Origin: Massilia violaceinigra
Lineage (GTDB): Bacteria; Pseudomonadota; Gammaproteobacteria; Burkholderiales; Burkholderiaceae_D
DNA length: 64,000 bases
Assembly (NCBI RefSeq): GCF_002752675.1
Contig: NZ_CP024608.1
Span: 3,100,001-3,164,000, forward strand
Direction of reading: 5' to 3'
A program made the position numbers and the translations under genes. This document shows positions 39,479-46,866 of the stretch, piece after piece. The notes under the pieces were generated by a model. The model made no database searches. It saw only the letters and a list, made by a program, of their open reading frames with translations, and had not been told where the DNA came from. The first letter of the stretch is position 1. Every line of letters starts with the position of its first letter.

Positions 39479-40692
39479 GCGCGTTGGTCCGCCTGCAGCG
39501 GTAGGTGCACATCGAAGGTGCTGCCGCCGCCCGGCGTCGAGCGCACCGCGATATGCCCGCTGTGGGCGCGCACCACGTCCGCGGCCACCGTTAAGCCGAG
39601 CCCTATCCCGCCGCCCACGCCATGGGTGGTGAAGAAGGGGTCGAAGATGCGGGGAAGCACCGCCTCCTCGATCCCGCAGCCCTGGTCGCACACCGAGACC
39701 AGCAGCTCGCCGTCGCGGGCGGCGCTGGCGAGCCGGATCACGCCCTGCCGCTCGCGCATGGCCGTGCGCGCGTTGAGCAGCAAGGCCAGCACCACCCGGG
39801 TCAGGCCGTCGCGGTCGCAACTGACTTGCGGCAGCAAGCCGAGCTGCGTGTCGAGACGCACCCCGGCCGGCAGTTCGCCCAGCATCCTGACGGCCGCGCG
39901 CAACGCATCGTTCGGATCGATGGCAGCAAACTGGGCCGGCTCGCAATGCGCGTACGCCTTCAAGTCCGCGATGATGCGCGACACCCGGTCGGCGCCGGCG
40001 ATCGATTCGTCCAGCAAGTTGGGAAAATCGGCGACGATATAGGCCAGCTGTTTCGCCTCGGCCGACGCCAGGGGCTGGGCCGCGATGGCCTGTCCAAGTT
40101 CGGCGACGTAGTCCTTGGCGGTGCTCAGATTGCTCCTGATGAAACCGATCGGGTTGTTGATCTCGTGCGCCATGCCGGCGGCCAGGCTACCGATCGAGGC
40201 CATCTTCTCGGCCTGGTACATGCGACGCTGGCTCTGCTCGATCAGGCCCACCTGTTCGTGCACGCGCGCCTCGAGCTGCGCGCTCAGGGCGCGGTAGCGC
40301 GCCTCGGATTCGCCCAGCGCGGCGTGCTTGTCCATGAGCTCGCGGTGATCCGCAATCACCGTCTCCAGATGCAGGTCGGCGGCCATCCGGTAACGGTTCG
40401 ATGCGCCCAGCAGCAGTTCGATCCATTTGCCCGCCGGCGCCAGCCAGGCTTGCCGGTCGGCCGGCGCCGACAAGGTGCCGACGACCTCGATGTCGACCAC
40501 CAGCGCGACGGAGCAGACGGGGCCGTCGATCGCCAGCGCGCCTGCGTGCACCAGCCCGTCGTCGGCGCCGTCGATGCGCCAGGCACGGCCGACGCTGTGC
40601 CCCATCGCCGTTTCCAGCGCGGTCGTCGGGACGTTGCGCATCATCTCGCGCAAGCTGACCTGGCGGTCGAAGGCGGGTAGGGTTTCGTTCAC
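39475..40692 (-). CDS. Soluble sensor histidine kinase
   Basis: A 405-residue kinase with no membrane helix. An N-terminal region (1-125) resembles no named sensor. A coiled coil (about 128-165) leads to the dimerisation/phosphoacceptor helix with H176 in AAGMAHEINNPIGFI. The HATPase_c domain follows: N box LALLLNARTAM, G1 VCDQGCGIEEA, F box FDPFFTT, G2 GGIGLGLT. The H-E-I-N-N-P phosphoacceptor motif is the NtrB-like class. It overlaps the GTPase gene and the receiver-ATPase gene by 4 bp each, so it most likely phosphorylates D73 of that fusion. Confidence 0.93.
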   Translation of the reverse strand: MNETLPAFDRQVSLREMMRNVPTTALETAMGHSVGRAWRIDGADDGLVHAGALAIDGPVCSVALVVDIEVVGTLSAPADRQAWLAPAGKWIELLLGASNRYRMAADLHLETVIADHRELMDKHAALGESEARYRALSAQLEARVHEQVGLIEQSQRRMYQAEKMASIGSLAAGMAHEINNPIGFIRSNLSTAKDYVAELGQAIAAQPLASAEAKQLAYIVADFPNLLDESIAGADRVSRIIADLKAYAHCEPAQFAAIDPNDALRAAVRMLGELPAGVRLDTQLGLLPQVSCDRDGLTRVVLALLLNARTAMRERQGVIRLASAARDGELLVSVCDQGCGIEEAVLPRIFDPFFTTHGVGGGIGLGLTVAADVVRAHSGHIAVRSTPGGGSTFDVHLPLQADQRA

Positions 40693-41342
40693 CGCGCCGC
40701 TCCTCCGGCCGCTTCGATGAACGCGTCTTGCGTCAAGCCATGCTCGACCAGCAGCGCGAACTGGACGTCGAGCCGCACATAGACCAGCTTGAGCAAGGCC
40801 GAAAACGTTTCCCTTACCCCATCGCCCTGCAGCGCGCTGGCCAGCAGCACCGGCCAGGGCGCCTTGCTCCAGCGTTGCGCGATCTCTTCCTCGGACAAAA
40901 TATCGGGCAAGTCGCGCTTGTTGTACTGCACCACCAGCGGAAAGCTGGCCACATCGATCCCGACGGTCGCGGTATTGGCGATCAGGTTGTCGAACGATGC
41001 GCCATTATTGACTGCCTGGTGACGCTGGGAGTCGGCCACGAACACGGCGCCGTCCGCACGCGAGAGCACCGCCTTGCGCGTGCCATTGTGCGCAACCTGT
41101 CCGGGAACGGTAAACAGCTTGAATTTGACGAGCAGGCCGGATGGCGCGGTGAAACCGAAAGGCAGCAAGTCGAAAAACAAGGTTCGGTCGCCTTCGGTTT
41201 CGAGCAGCATCATGTCGCCCACCAGGTCGGCCGTCAGCAAATCGTGCAGGCGCGTCAGATTGCTCGTCTTGCCGGACATCGCGGGGCCGTAGTAGACCAG
41301 TTTCACGGTCAGGCGTTGCGCTCGCTCGTCCAATTCCGCCAT
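40689..41342 (-). CDS. MglA-like small GTPase
   Basis: A 217-residue Ras-superfamily GTPase resembling MglA, the bacterial polarity switch. The P-loop is GPAMSGKTSNL, switch II region FTVPGQVAHNGTRKAVL, then DGAVFVADS, and the base motif NKRDLPDIL. In MglA-containing bacteria such GTPases position type IV pilus and gliding machinery. ATG 41342 (MAELDERAQRLTVKLVYYGP) is preferred; ATG 41360 adds six residues. The frame stays open upstream, but that sequence is unlike the family. First gene of the three-gene operon with the kinase and receiver-ATPase. Confidence 0.92.
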   Translation of the reverse strand: MAELDERAQRLTVKLVYYGPAMSGKTSNLTRLHDLLTADLVGDMMLLETEGDRTLFFDLLPFGFTAPSGLLVKFKLFTVPGQVAHNGTRKAVLSRADGAVFVADSQRHQAVNNGASFDNLIANTATVGIDVASFPLVVQYNKRDLPDILSEEEIAQRWSKAPWPVLLASALQGDGVRETFSALLKLVYVRLDVQFALLVEHGLTQDAFIEAAGGAAR

Positions 41343-41517
41343 ATCGTTCCCCGCCTCCATCGACACCTGTCCCCAAGAGTACCTTAACTTTGCCCGTTCG
41401 CATGTAATGCGGCCGTGCGCGTATGCCGGGCGCAACAACGTTAACGATCTGAGGAAGGTCGCTCCAAGGCCCATCATTTTTCTATTGGCAAATGCAGCGG
41501 GGGGCGGGGCGGACGGC

Positions 41518-41550
41518 AAAAAGCCCACAAGCGAACTTGTGGGCTTTTTT
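41518..41550 (-). terminator. Rho-independent terminator after tandem tRNA-Lys
   Basis: AAGCCCACAAG (41521-41531) and CTTGTGGGCTT (41536-41546) pair around CGAA, flanked by A and T runs. It lies nine bases past the 3' end of the minus-strand tRNA at 41560, and its T-run suits either direction. Confidence 0.9.
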
Positions 41551-41559
41551 GATGAAACT

Positions 41560-41635
41560 TGGTAGGCCGTGCGGGATTCGAACCTGCGACCAACGGATTA
41601 AAAGTCCGCTGCTCTACCAGCTGAGCTAACGACCC
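41560..41635 (-). tRNA. tRNA-Lys (TTT), copy 1
   Basis: A 76-nt tRNA with encoded CCA. The minus strand starts GGGTCGTTAGCTCAG. The anticodon loop CTTTTAA carries TTT. The T-arm is GGTTCGAATCC. The acceptor GGGTCGT pairs with ACGGCCT less one mismatch. Identical to the copy at 41704. Confidence 0.97.
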
Positions 41636-41703
41636 AAGGTAAAACGATCAAAAAAAGCAGTGGCGATCGCTCGCAACTGCTTCGTTTGCTTACTGCGAAT
41701 TCG

Positions 41704-41779
41704 TGGTAGGCCGTGCGGGATTCGAACCTGCGACCAACGGATTAAAAGTCCGCTGCTCTACCAGCTGAGCTAACGACCC
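41704..41779 (-). tRNA. tRNA-Lys (TTT), copy 2
   Basis: Identical in all 76 positions to the gene at 41560-41635, including the encoded CCA, and 68 bp upstream of it on the same strand. The two are probably processed from one transcript that ends at the terminator at 41518-41550. No integrase or attachment duplication is seen beside them. Confidence 0.97.
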
Positions 41780-41856
41780 CGAAAGAGGCAATATTATAGC
41801 TGGCGATTTCGATTTCCGCTAGGAAGTTTTGCAACAGCTGTTGCGGACCCCGTTGT

Positions 41857-43668
41857 TCAGGTCAGCTTGGCCGTCACTTTGAGCACTTCGTCGGCCGTGG
41901 TCGTGCCCTCGATAATCTTGTACGCGCCCGCGATGCGCAGCGGCTTCATGCCGTCGTTCACACTCTGCTGGCGCAGGGCGGCCAGGTCGGTCTGCTTCCC
42001 GATCATGTTGGTAAAGCCTTCGGTGACCGTCAGCAGTTCGTACAGGCCGGTCCGGCCGCGGAAACCCGTCTGGCGGCATTCCGGGCAACCGATCGGGCGG
42101 TACACGACCGCCGGCTTGGGAATGTTCCAGGAGCCGCCGATGCTGTCCCACACGTCGTCGTTGAGTTCCCCGCCCGGCGCCTTGCACAGCACGCACAGAG
42201 TACGCACCAGGCGCTGCGCCATGATGCCGATCAGCGTCGCTTCCAGCAGGTAATGCGGCACGCCCAGTTCCAGCAGCCGCATCACGGCCGAGGGCGCGTC
42301 GTTGGTGTGCAGGGTCGACAGCACCAGGTGGCCGGTCAGGGCCGCCTGGATCGCCATTTCGGCCGTGGCCAGGTCGCGGATCTCGCCCACCATGATGATG
42401 TCGGGATCTTGCCGCATCAGCGCCCGCACGCCATCGGAAAAGCCGAGCTCGATGCCGGACTGCACCTGCATCTGGTTGAACGAGGGTTCGACCATCTCGA
42501 TCGGGTCTTCCACCGTGCACACATTCACTTCGGTGGTGGCAAGCGCCTTGAGCGTGGTGTACAGGGTCGTGGTCTTGCCCGAGCCGGTCGGCCCGGTCAC
42601 GAGGATGATGCCGTGCGGCCGCGTGGTCAGTCCATCCCAGCGCGCCGCGTCGTCCGCCGGAAAGCCCAGTTCGGGCAGGGTCTTGACCACCACTTCCGGA
42701 TCGAAAATCCGCATCACCAGCTTTTCGCCGAAGGCGGTCGGCATGGTCGACAGGCGCAGCTCGACTTCCTGGCCGCCGCTGGTGCGGGTCTTGATGCGTC
42801 CGTCCTGCGGGCGGCGCTTTTCGATCACGTCCATGCGCCCGAGCAGCTTGATGCGCGCCGTCATGGCGATCATCACCACCGCCGGCACCTGGTACACCTG
42901 GTGCAGCACGCCATCGATCCGGAAACGCACCGAGGCAATCTCGCGCTTGGGTTCCAGGTGGATGTCGGAGGCGCGCTGCTCGAAGGCGTACTGCCACAGC
43001 CAGTCGACGATGTTGACCACGTGCTGGTCGTTGGCGTCGAGCTTGTTCGACTTGCCCAGTTCAACCAGTTGCTCGAAGTTGTTGCGCAGCGCCAGATCCT
43101 GGCCCTTGGACTTGTTGGCGTCCTTGATCGATTTGGCCAGGCTGAAGAACTGCGAAATGTACTGCGAGATTTCGAGGGGGTTGGCCATCACCAGCTCGAT
43201 CTTGCGGCGCGAGACTTTCATGATCTCGGCTTCCCACTCGACCGAGAATGGTTCGGCGGTGGCCACCACCAGCTTGGTGCCGCTCAGTTCGACCGGCAGG
43301 ATGTTAAAGCGCGCCGCGTAGCTCGCCGTCATCACGTCGGCCACCTTGGTGAAGTCGATTTTCAGCGGGTCGATGCGGATGAAGGGCAGCCGCACCTTGC
43401 CTGCCGCCCATTCGGTCAGCACGTCGAGCGTGAGCAGGTTGTGCGGGGGCAGGGCGGAGACCAGCTTGCACTGGGCCACGGCCGACAGCGGATGCATGGA
43501 GCCGACCGCCGTTTTCAGGATGCCCTGGGCCTGGGCATAATTGGCCTTGACGTTGGGCTTTTCCACGATGCCATCGGACAGCAGCCACGAAAAGATGGCT
43601 TGCAGGTCGAGCGACTTGGGGGTGCTGCGTTTGGGCGCCGCGCTGGTTTCCGTATGTTCTGCGTTCAA
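41857..43668 (-). CDS. GspE/PilB-type assembly ATPase
   Basis: A 603-residue hexameric secretion/pilus ATPase without a receiver domain. Landmarks are the N-terminal region KSLDLQAIFSWLLSDGIVEK, arginine-finger segment RASDIHLEPKREIASVRFRI, Walker A GPTGSGKTTTLYT, Walker B region IIMVGEIRD, TLHTNDA, and CxxC pairs CVLC and CPEC. The start is taken as TTG 43668, eight bases after GGGAG and 26 bp past the upstream stop; longer starts would overlap the upstream gene. The two tRNA-Lys genes separate it from the operon with the receiver-ATPase. Confidence 0.88.
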   Translation of the reverse strand: MNAEHTETSAAPKRSTPKSLDLQAIFSWLLSDGIVEKPNVKANYAQAQGILKTAVGSMHPLSAVAQCKLVSALPPHNLLTLDVLTEWAAGKVRLPFIRIDPLKIDFTKVADVMTASYAARFNILPVELSGTKLVVATAEPFSVEWEAEIMKVSRRKIELVMANPLEISQYISQFFSLAKSIKDANKSKGQDLALRNNFEQLVELGKSNKLDANDQHVVNIVDWLWQYAFEQRASDIHLEPKREIASVRFRIDGVLHQVYQVPAVVMIAMTARIKLLGRMDVIEKRRPQDGRIKTRTSGGQEVELRLSTMPTAFGEKLVMRIFDPEVVVKTLPELGFPADDAARWDGLTTRPHGIILVTGPTGSGKTTTLYTTLKALATTEVNVCTVEDPIEMVEPSFNQMQVQSGIELGFSDGVRALMRQDPDIIMVGEIRDLATAEMAIQAALTGHLVLSTLHTNDAPSAVMRLLELGVPHYLLEATLIGIMAQRLVRTLCVLCKAPGGELNDDVWDSIGGSWNIPKPAVVYRPIGCPECRQTGFRGRTGLYELLTVTEGFTNMIGKQTDLAALRQQSVNDGMKPLRIAGAYKIIEGTTTADEVLKVTAKLT

Positions 43669-43694
43669 TCCGTTTTCTCCCTTGGGCACTGCAT

Positions 43695-44477
43695 TTACTT
43701 GGCCGACAGCATGCCCTTGACCCAGGATTTGGCCGGCAATTTGGTCGCCGCCACGATCTGCACGGCACGCGCGGCGAGCGCTTCCGGATCGATGACGGGG
43801 CGTTGTTTGAAGCACAAGGCGACGACATTGCCGTCGTGGACTTCAGGCAGGCAGATCACGTGCCCAAAGGCGAATTTCATCGCCTTGATATTGCGCGCAA
43901 AGCTGGGATGGTCGCCGAACAGGTTGACCGTCATCATGCCGCCGTCGCGCAGGCAAGCGTTGCAGGCCTGGTAGAACTCGGGCGTGTCGAGCACCGGGCC
44001 GCGCGCGGTGGCGTCGTACAGGTCGCATTGCAGCACGTCGAAGGCGCCTTCGTTGGCGGGATCGTTGACGAAGTCGAGCGCATCCATTTCCAGCACGCGC
44101 AGGCGCTCGTCCTCGGGCGGCATCTTGAACATCGAGGCGCAGATCGCGATGACGGAGGGATTGAGTTCGACCGCCGTCACCACTGCCTCGGGGAAGGTGC
44201 GGTAGCAGTATTTGGTCAAGGTGGCGGTGCCCAGGCCGAGCTGGGCGATGGCGCGCGGGGCGTCGATGAACAGCATCCAGGCCATCATCTGCTGCGCATA
44301 TTCGAGCTCGGGCCAGTCGGGCTTGCGGATGCGCATGGCGCCCTGGACCCATTCGGTGCCGAAGTGCAGGTAACGCACGCCATCCTGCTCGGATAAGGTC
44401 ACGGGCGCAAATTTGGGCTTACGGGCTGGACGGCGCGATGACTCGGCCTGTTCGATGGATTTTCTTTTGATGAGCAT
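43695..44477 (-). CDS. Spermidine-synthase-like methyltransferase-fold protein
   Basis: A 260-residue protein of the spermine/spermidine synthase fold. The cofactor site is AIAQLGLGTATLTKYCYRTF, and acidic motifs include TAVELNPSVIAI, EMDALDFV and LQCDLYDATARGP. It has a basic N-terminal tail (MLIKRKSIEQAESSRRPARK). Such proteins in Burkholderiales are often annotated 'spermidine synthase' without proof that they transfer aminopropyl groups. ATG 44477 is chosen because the tail starts there. It is 26 bp upstream of the GspE/PilB gene. Confidence 0.85.
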   Translation of the reverse strand: MLIKRKSIEQAESSRRPARKPKFAPVTLSEQDGVRYLHFGTEWVQGAMRIRKPDWPELEYAQQMMAWMLFIDAPRAIAQLGLGTATLTKYCYRTFPEAVVTAVELNPSVIAICASMFKMPPEDERLRVLEMDALDFVNDPANEGAFDVLQCDLYDATARGPVLDTPEFYQACNACLRDGGMMTVNLFGDHPSFARNIKAMKFAFGHVICLPEVHDGNVVALCFKQRPVIDPEALAARAVQIVAATKLPAKSWVKGMLSAK

Positions 44478-44574
44478 AGGACGCCTGATTCGATCGCCCA
44501 TTATCGATGGAGGGCTTACCGGAGTGCAAGCGAAATGCGGGGATGGATGGAATGGCGCTGCCGCGAGAGGCGTT

Positions 44575-44673
44575 GCCCCCGCGCCAAGGCGGACCTGGGC
44601 GGGGAAAGGTTCCGGAGCGGGTCAGGCGGGCTGTCACCTGGACCCCCGCCGAGTGCCGCCTTGGCGCGGGGGC
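44575..44673. repeat. Inverted repeat with 18-bp perfect arms
   Basis: GCCCCCGCGCCAAGGCGG (44575-44592) and its exact complement (44656-44673) flank a 63-bp GC-rich centre, in a 289-bp gene-free stretch between two minus-strand genes. The GCGCCAAGGCGG core recurs singly at 2266-2282 after ilvD. This looks like a dispersed palindromic repeat, and could also terminate transcription from the gene at 44767. Confidence 0.75.
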
Positions 44674-44766
44674 GACGGTGACTCAGGCTACCCCCTGCGC
44701 GGAGGGGGCGGTCAGTCGGACCCGCCGGCGCCTGGCGCGGGACGCGTCGCAGACAGCTGTTGCGGA

Positions 44767-45309
44767 TTACTGCCCGCGTTCCGGCTCCACCGACACCCGC
44801 AGACGGATGCGCTGGCCCGGATCCCGATCCATCAGGCTGGTGTAGGTTTGTCCGCGGTAGTCGTACGTGACATCGTAGCCGGTGGTGCGCGATTCGTACC
44901 CGTCGACCATGCGGCACTGGCGCACCGCCTGTTCCTGCACGTGCTGCGGCTGCTGGTTCTGCACCACGCGGCCATTGTTGTCGACCCGGTCGCCAACGAC
45001 CGCACCGGCGATCGCGCCGGCCGCCGTGGCTACCGCGCGACCGCTGCCGCCGCCGACCTGGTTGCCCAGCAGCGCGCCGGCAATGCCGCCGATGATGGCG
45101 CCGCCGGCGCTGCGGTCCTGCTGCTGGTACTGCTGTTGCACCGGCACCTGCACGTACTCGGTGCGGCATTCTTCGCGCGGCTGGCGAATCTGCTCGACCC
45201 GCGGCTGGACACGGATGACGCGGCCGTAATCGGCGAATTCGCTTGCCTGGGCGAACGGCAGGGCGCAGATGCCCAGTGCCGTCACGATCAGTCTGGTGTG
45301 CATGTTCAT
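44767..45309 (-). CDS. Glycine-zipper 2TM outer-membrane-type protein
   Basis: A 180-residue exported protein with signal peptide (MNMHTRLIVTALGICALPFA). The Rickettsia 17-kDa-antigen-type glycine zipper follows: GGAIIGGIAGALLGNQVGGG then AVATAAGAIAGAVVG (about 70-110). A C-terminal domain has CRMVDGYESRTTGYDVTYDY. Such proteins sit in the outer membrane and are linked to envelope integrity. GAGG lies seven bases before ATG 45309; the longer frame upstream lacks a signal peptide. Confidence 0.9.
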   Translation of the reverse strand: MNMHTRLIVTALGICALPFAQASEFADYGRVIRVQPRVEQIRQPREECRTEYVQVPVQQQYQQQDRSAGGAIIGGIAGALLGNQVGGGSGRAVATAAGAIAGAVVGDRVDNNGRVVQNQQPQHVQEQAVRQCRMVDGYESRTTGYDVTYDYRGQTYTSLMDRDPGQRIRLRVSVEPERGQ

Positions 45310-45724
45310 GGGAATACCTCGTATGTAGGATAAGACACTTGGACGGGCTCTGAGTTCCAAAGACTGAAAACCACCATGACATGGTATTCCTGTCCGACCG
45401 GAAGTTGGAATCCGCATGGCAACAATTTGTAACAGCGGAGAACCCCGGCCGCCCCAGGTCGCAGAATGACCAGGCATTCTTCCCGCGGGTCTTATAAATT
45501 AGAGTCTTTCTACAGAATTCGATCTGATTTATTACAAATATTGTGGTTCAAATCACATTCGGGTTGATTCAGTAACCACAAAACGTTACCCTTATACGAT
45601 TAGGGGGTATATTGGCGGGTGGCAACGGTAGCAGGAGATCGGCGTTTTCCCCGGTAAACGCAACGCATCGGCAACAATAGAAACTGAAATGCACCCGACC
45701 ACACCAGGACGACTTGAGGGAAAA
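45310..45724. other. 415-bp gene-free, partly AT-rich divergent intergenic region
   Basis: This stretch separates the glycine-zipper gene from the barstar-like gene. Its middle (about 45490-45610) is AT-rich. It contains a nested inverted repeat: TTGTGGTT (45541-45548) pairs with AACCACAA (45574-45581), and inside it AATCA with TGATT. A TATATT at 45608-45613 could be a -10 box for the barstar-like gene. I see no convincing open frame or structured RNA beyond this. Confidence 0.55.
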
Positions 45725-46123
45725 ATGAGTTTGTTGATTACAGTGCCGCCCAATCTTGTGCAGTCCATCCGTGCCTTCCGTGTAGTGGAACTGCAAGAAG
45801 AAGCAGTCCGACTGGGACAGCATTTCCTGTACGCGCATTGCGCCGATACGCTCACCAAGCAGCAGGTGTGCGGCCGCATCGCCGAGAATTTTTACTTTCC
45901 CAAGCCTTGCGGCAAGAATTTCGACGCCCTGCGCGAGTGCCTGACCGATACCATCGGCAAGGCCGGCCCGCAGCCGGGCTTTATCGTCGTGCTCGAACAA
46001 TTGCCCAATACGCAAAAATTCGACAAGGAAGCGCGCGAAACCCTGCTCGACGTGTTCCGCGACGCGGCCGACTTCTGGGCCGAGAAAAAAGTCCCGTTCC
46101 GCGTGTTTTACTCCTTCGAGTAA
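45725..46123 (+). CDS. Barstar-family protein
   Basis: A 132-residue protein of the barstar (ribonuclease inhibitor) family. The conserved helix-strand core includes YFPKPCGKNFDALRECLTD and a strand GFIVVLEQLP. In Bacillus, barstar blocks barnase inside the producing cell. No barnase-like nuclease gene is nearby. The ATG at 45725 follows GAGGG closely. The N-terminal 30 residues (MSLLITVPPNLVQSIRAFRV) precede the core. Confidence 0.87.
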   Translation: MSLLITVPPNLVQSIRAFRVVELQEEAVRLGQHFLYAHCADTLTKQQVCGRIAENFYFPKPCGKNFDALRECLTDTIGKAGPQPGFIVVLEQLPNTQKFDKEARETLLDVFRDAADFWAEKKVPFRVFYSFE

Positions 46124-46145
46124 GCCGGCGCCGGCATGCGCCGGC
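46124..46145. terminator. GC-rich hairpin after the barstar-like gene
   Basis: GCCGGCGC (46124-46131) and GCGCCGGC (46138-46145) form an 8-bp stem directly after the stop codon. The downstream T-content is poor, so intrinsic termination may be weak. Confidence 0.5.
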
Positions 46146-46200
46146 ACCTGGCGTTTCTTGCCGTGTTCGTGCTGCGCTGCAACAATTGTACCCCGGTTTA

Positions 46201-46229
46201 TTGGTCCGGCCAGCCGCTCAGGGTACAAT
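46201..46229 (+). promoter_or_regulatory. Candidate promoter of purN, nearly leaderless
   Basis: TTGGTC (46201-46206), a 17 bp spacer, and TACAAT (46224-46229). The predicted start falls at about 46236, next to the ATG at 46237. Confidence 0.5.
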
Positions 46230-46236
46230 GCGCGCT

Positions 46237-46854
46237 ATGAAAAACATTGTGATCCTCATTTCCGGGCGCGGCAGCAACATGGAAGCCGTCGTCCATGCTG
46301 CTCGGGAAGAGCAGTGGCCGGCGCGCATCGCGGCCGTCATCAGCAACAAGGCTGACGCCAAAGGCCTCGAATTCGCCCAGTCGCACGGCATCCCGACCGC
46401 CGTGGTCGCCAACAAGGAATTCGCCACGCGCGAAGCGTTCGATGCTGCCCTGCAGGAAACCATCGACCGCTTTGCGCCGGACCTGGTGGTGCTGGCCGGC
46501 TTCATGCGCATCCTCACGCCAGGCTTTGTCGCCCATTACGACGGGCGCATGCTCAATATTCATCCGTCGCTGCTGCCGCTGTTTCCCGGCCTGCATACCC
46601 ACCAGCAGGCGCTCGATGCCGGCGTGGCCAGGCACGGCGCCACGGTGCATTTCGTCACCGCCGAACTCGATCACGGCCCGGCCGTGCTCAAGGCGGAAGT
46701 CGACGTGCTGCCGGGCGACACCCCGGACACACTGGCCGCGCGCGTGCTGGTGCAGGAACACACGCTGTACCCGCGCGCGATCCGCCTGTTCGTCGAGGAC
46801 CGGCTCAGCATCGCCAACGGCGACGTTCGCATCGCCGATAAAACAAATATTTAA
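46237..46854 (+). CDS. purN: Phosphoribosylglycinamide formyltransferase
   Basis: PurN transfers the formyl group of 10-formyl-tetrahydrofolate to GAR, the third step of purine synthesis. The 205-residue protein has ISGRGSNMEAVV (phosphate loop), the catalytic segment LNIHPSLLPLFPG, and the conserved Asp in ELDHGPAV. ATG 46237 (MKNIVILISG) fits the family N-terminus; ATG 46228 would add three residues but overlaps the -10 box. It is 12 bp upstream of the RNA methyltransferase gene. Confidence 0.96.
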   Translation: MKNIVILISGRGSNMEAVVHAAREEQWPARIAAVISNKADAKGLEFAQSHGIPTAVVANKEFATREAFDAALQETIDRFAPDLVVLAGFMRILTPGFVAHYDGRMLNIHPSLLPLFPGLHTHQQALDAGVARHGATVHFVTAELDHGPAVLKAEVDVLPGDTPDTLAARVLVQEHTLYPRAIRLFVEDRLSIANGDVRIADKTNI

Positions 46855-46866
46855 CCAAGGAATACC

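Noticed and set aside
37121..40042. A 973-codon plus-strand open frame
   Set aside because: Antisense to the receiver-ATPase and kinase, whose motifs are unambiguous.
41560..41779. tRNA-Lys pair as integration site of a mobile element
   Set aside because: No integrase, no flanking partial tRNA copy and no foreign cargo; the second copy is a full tandem gene.
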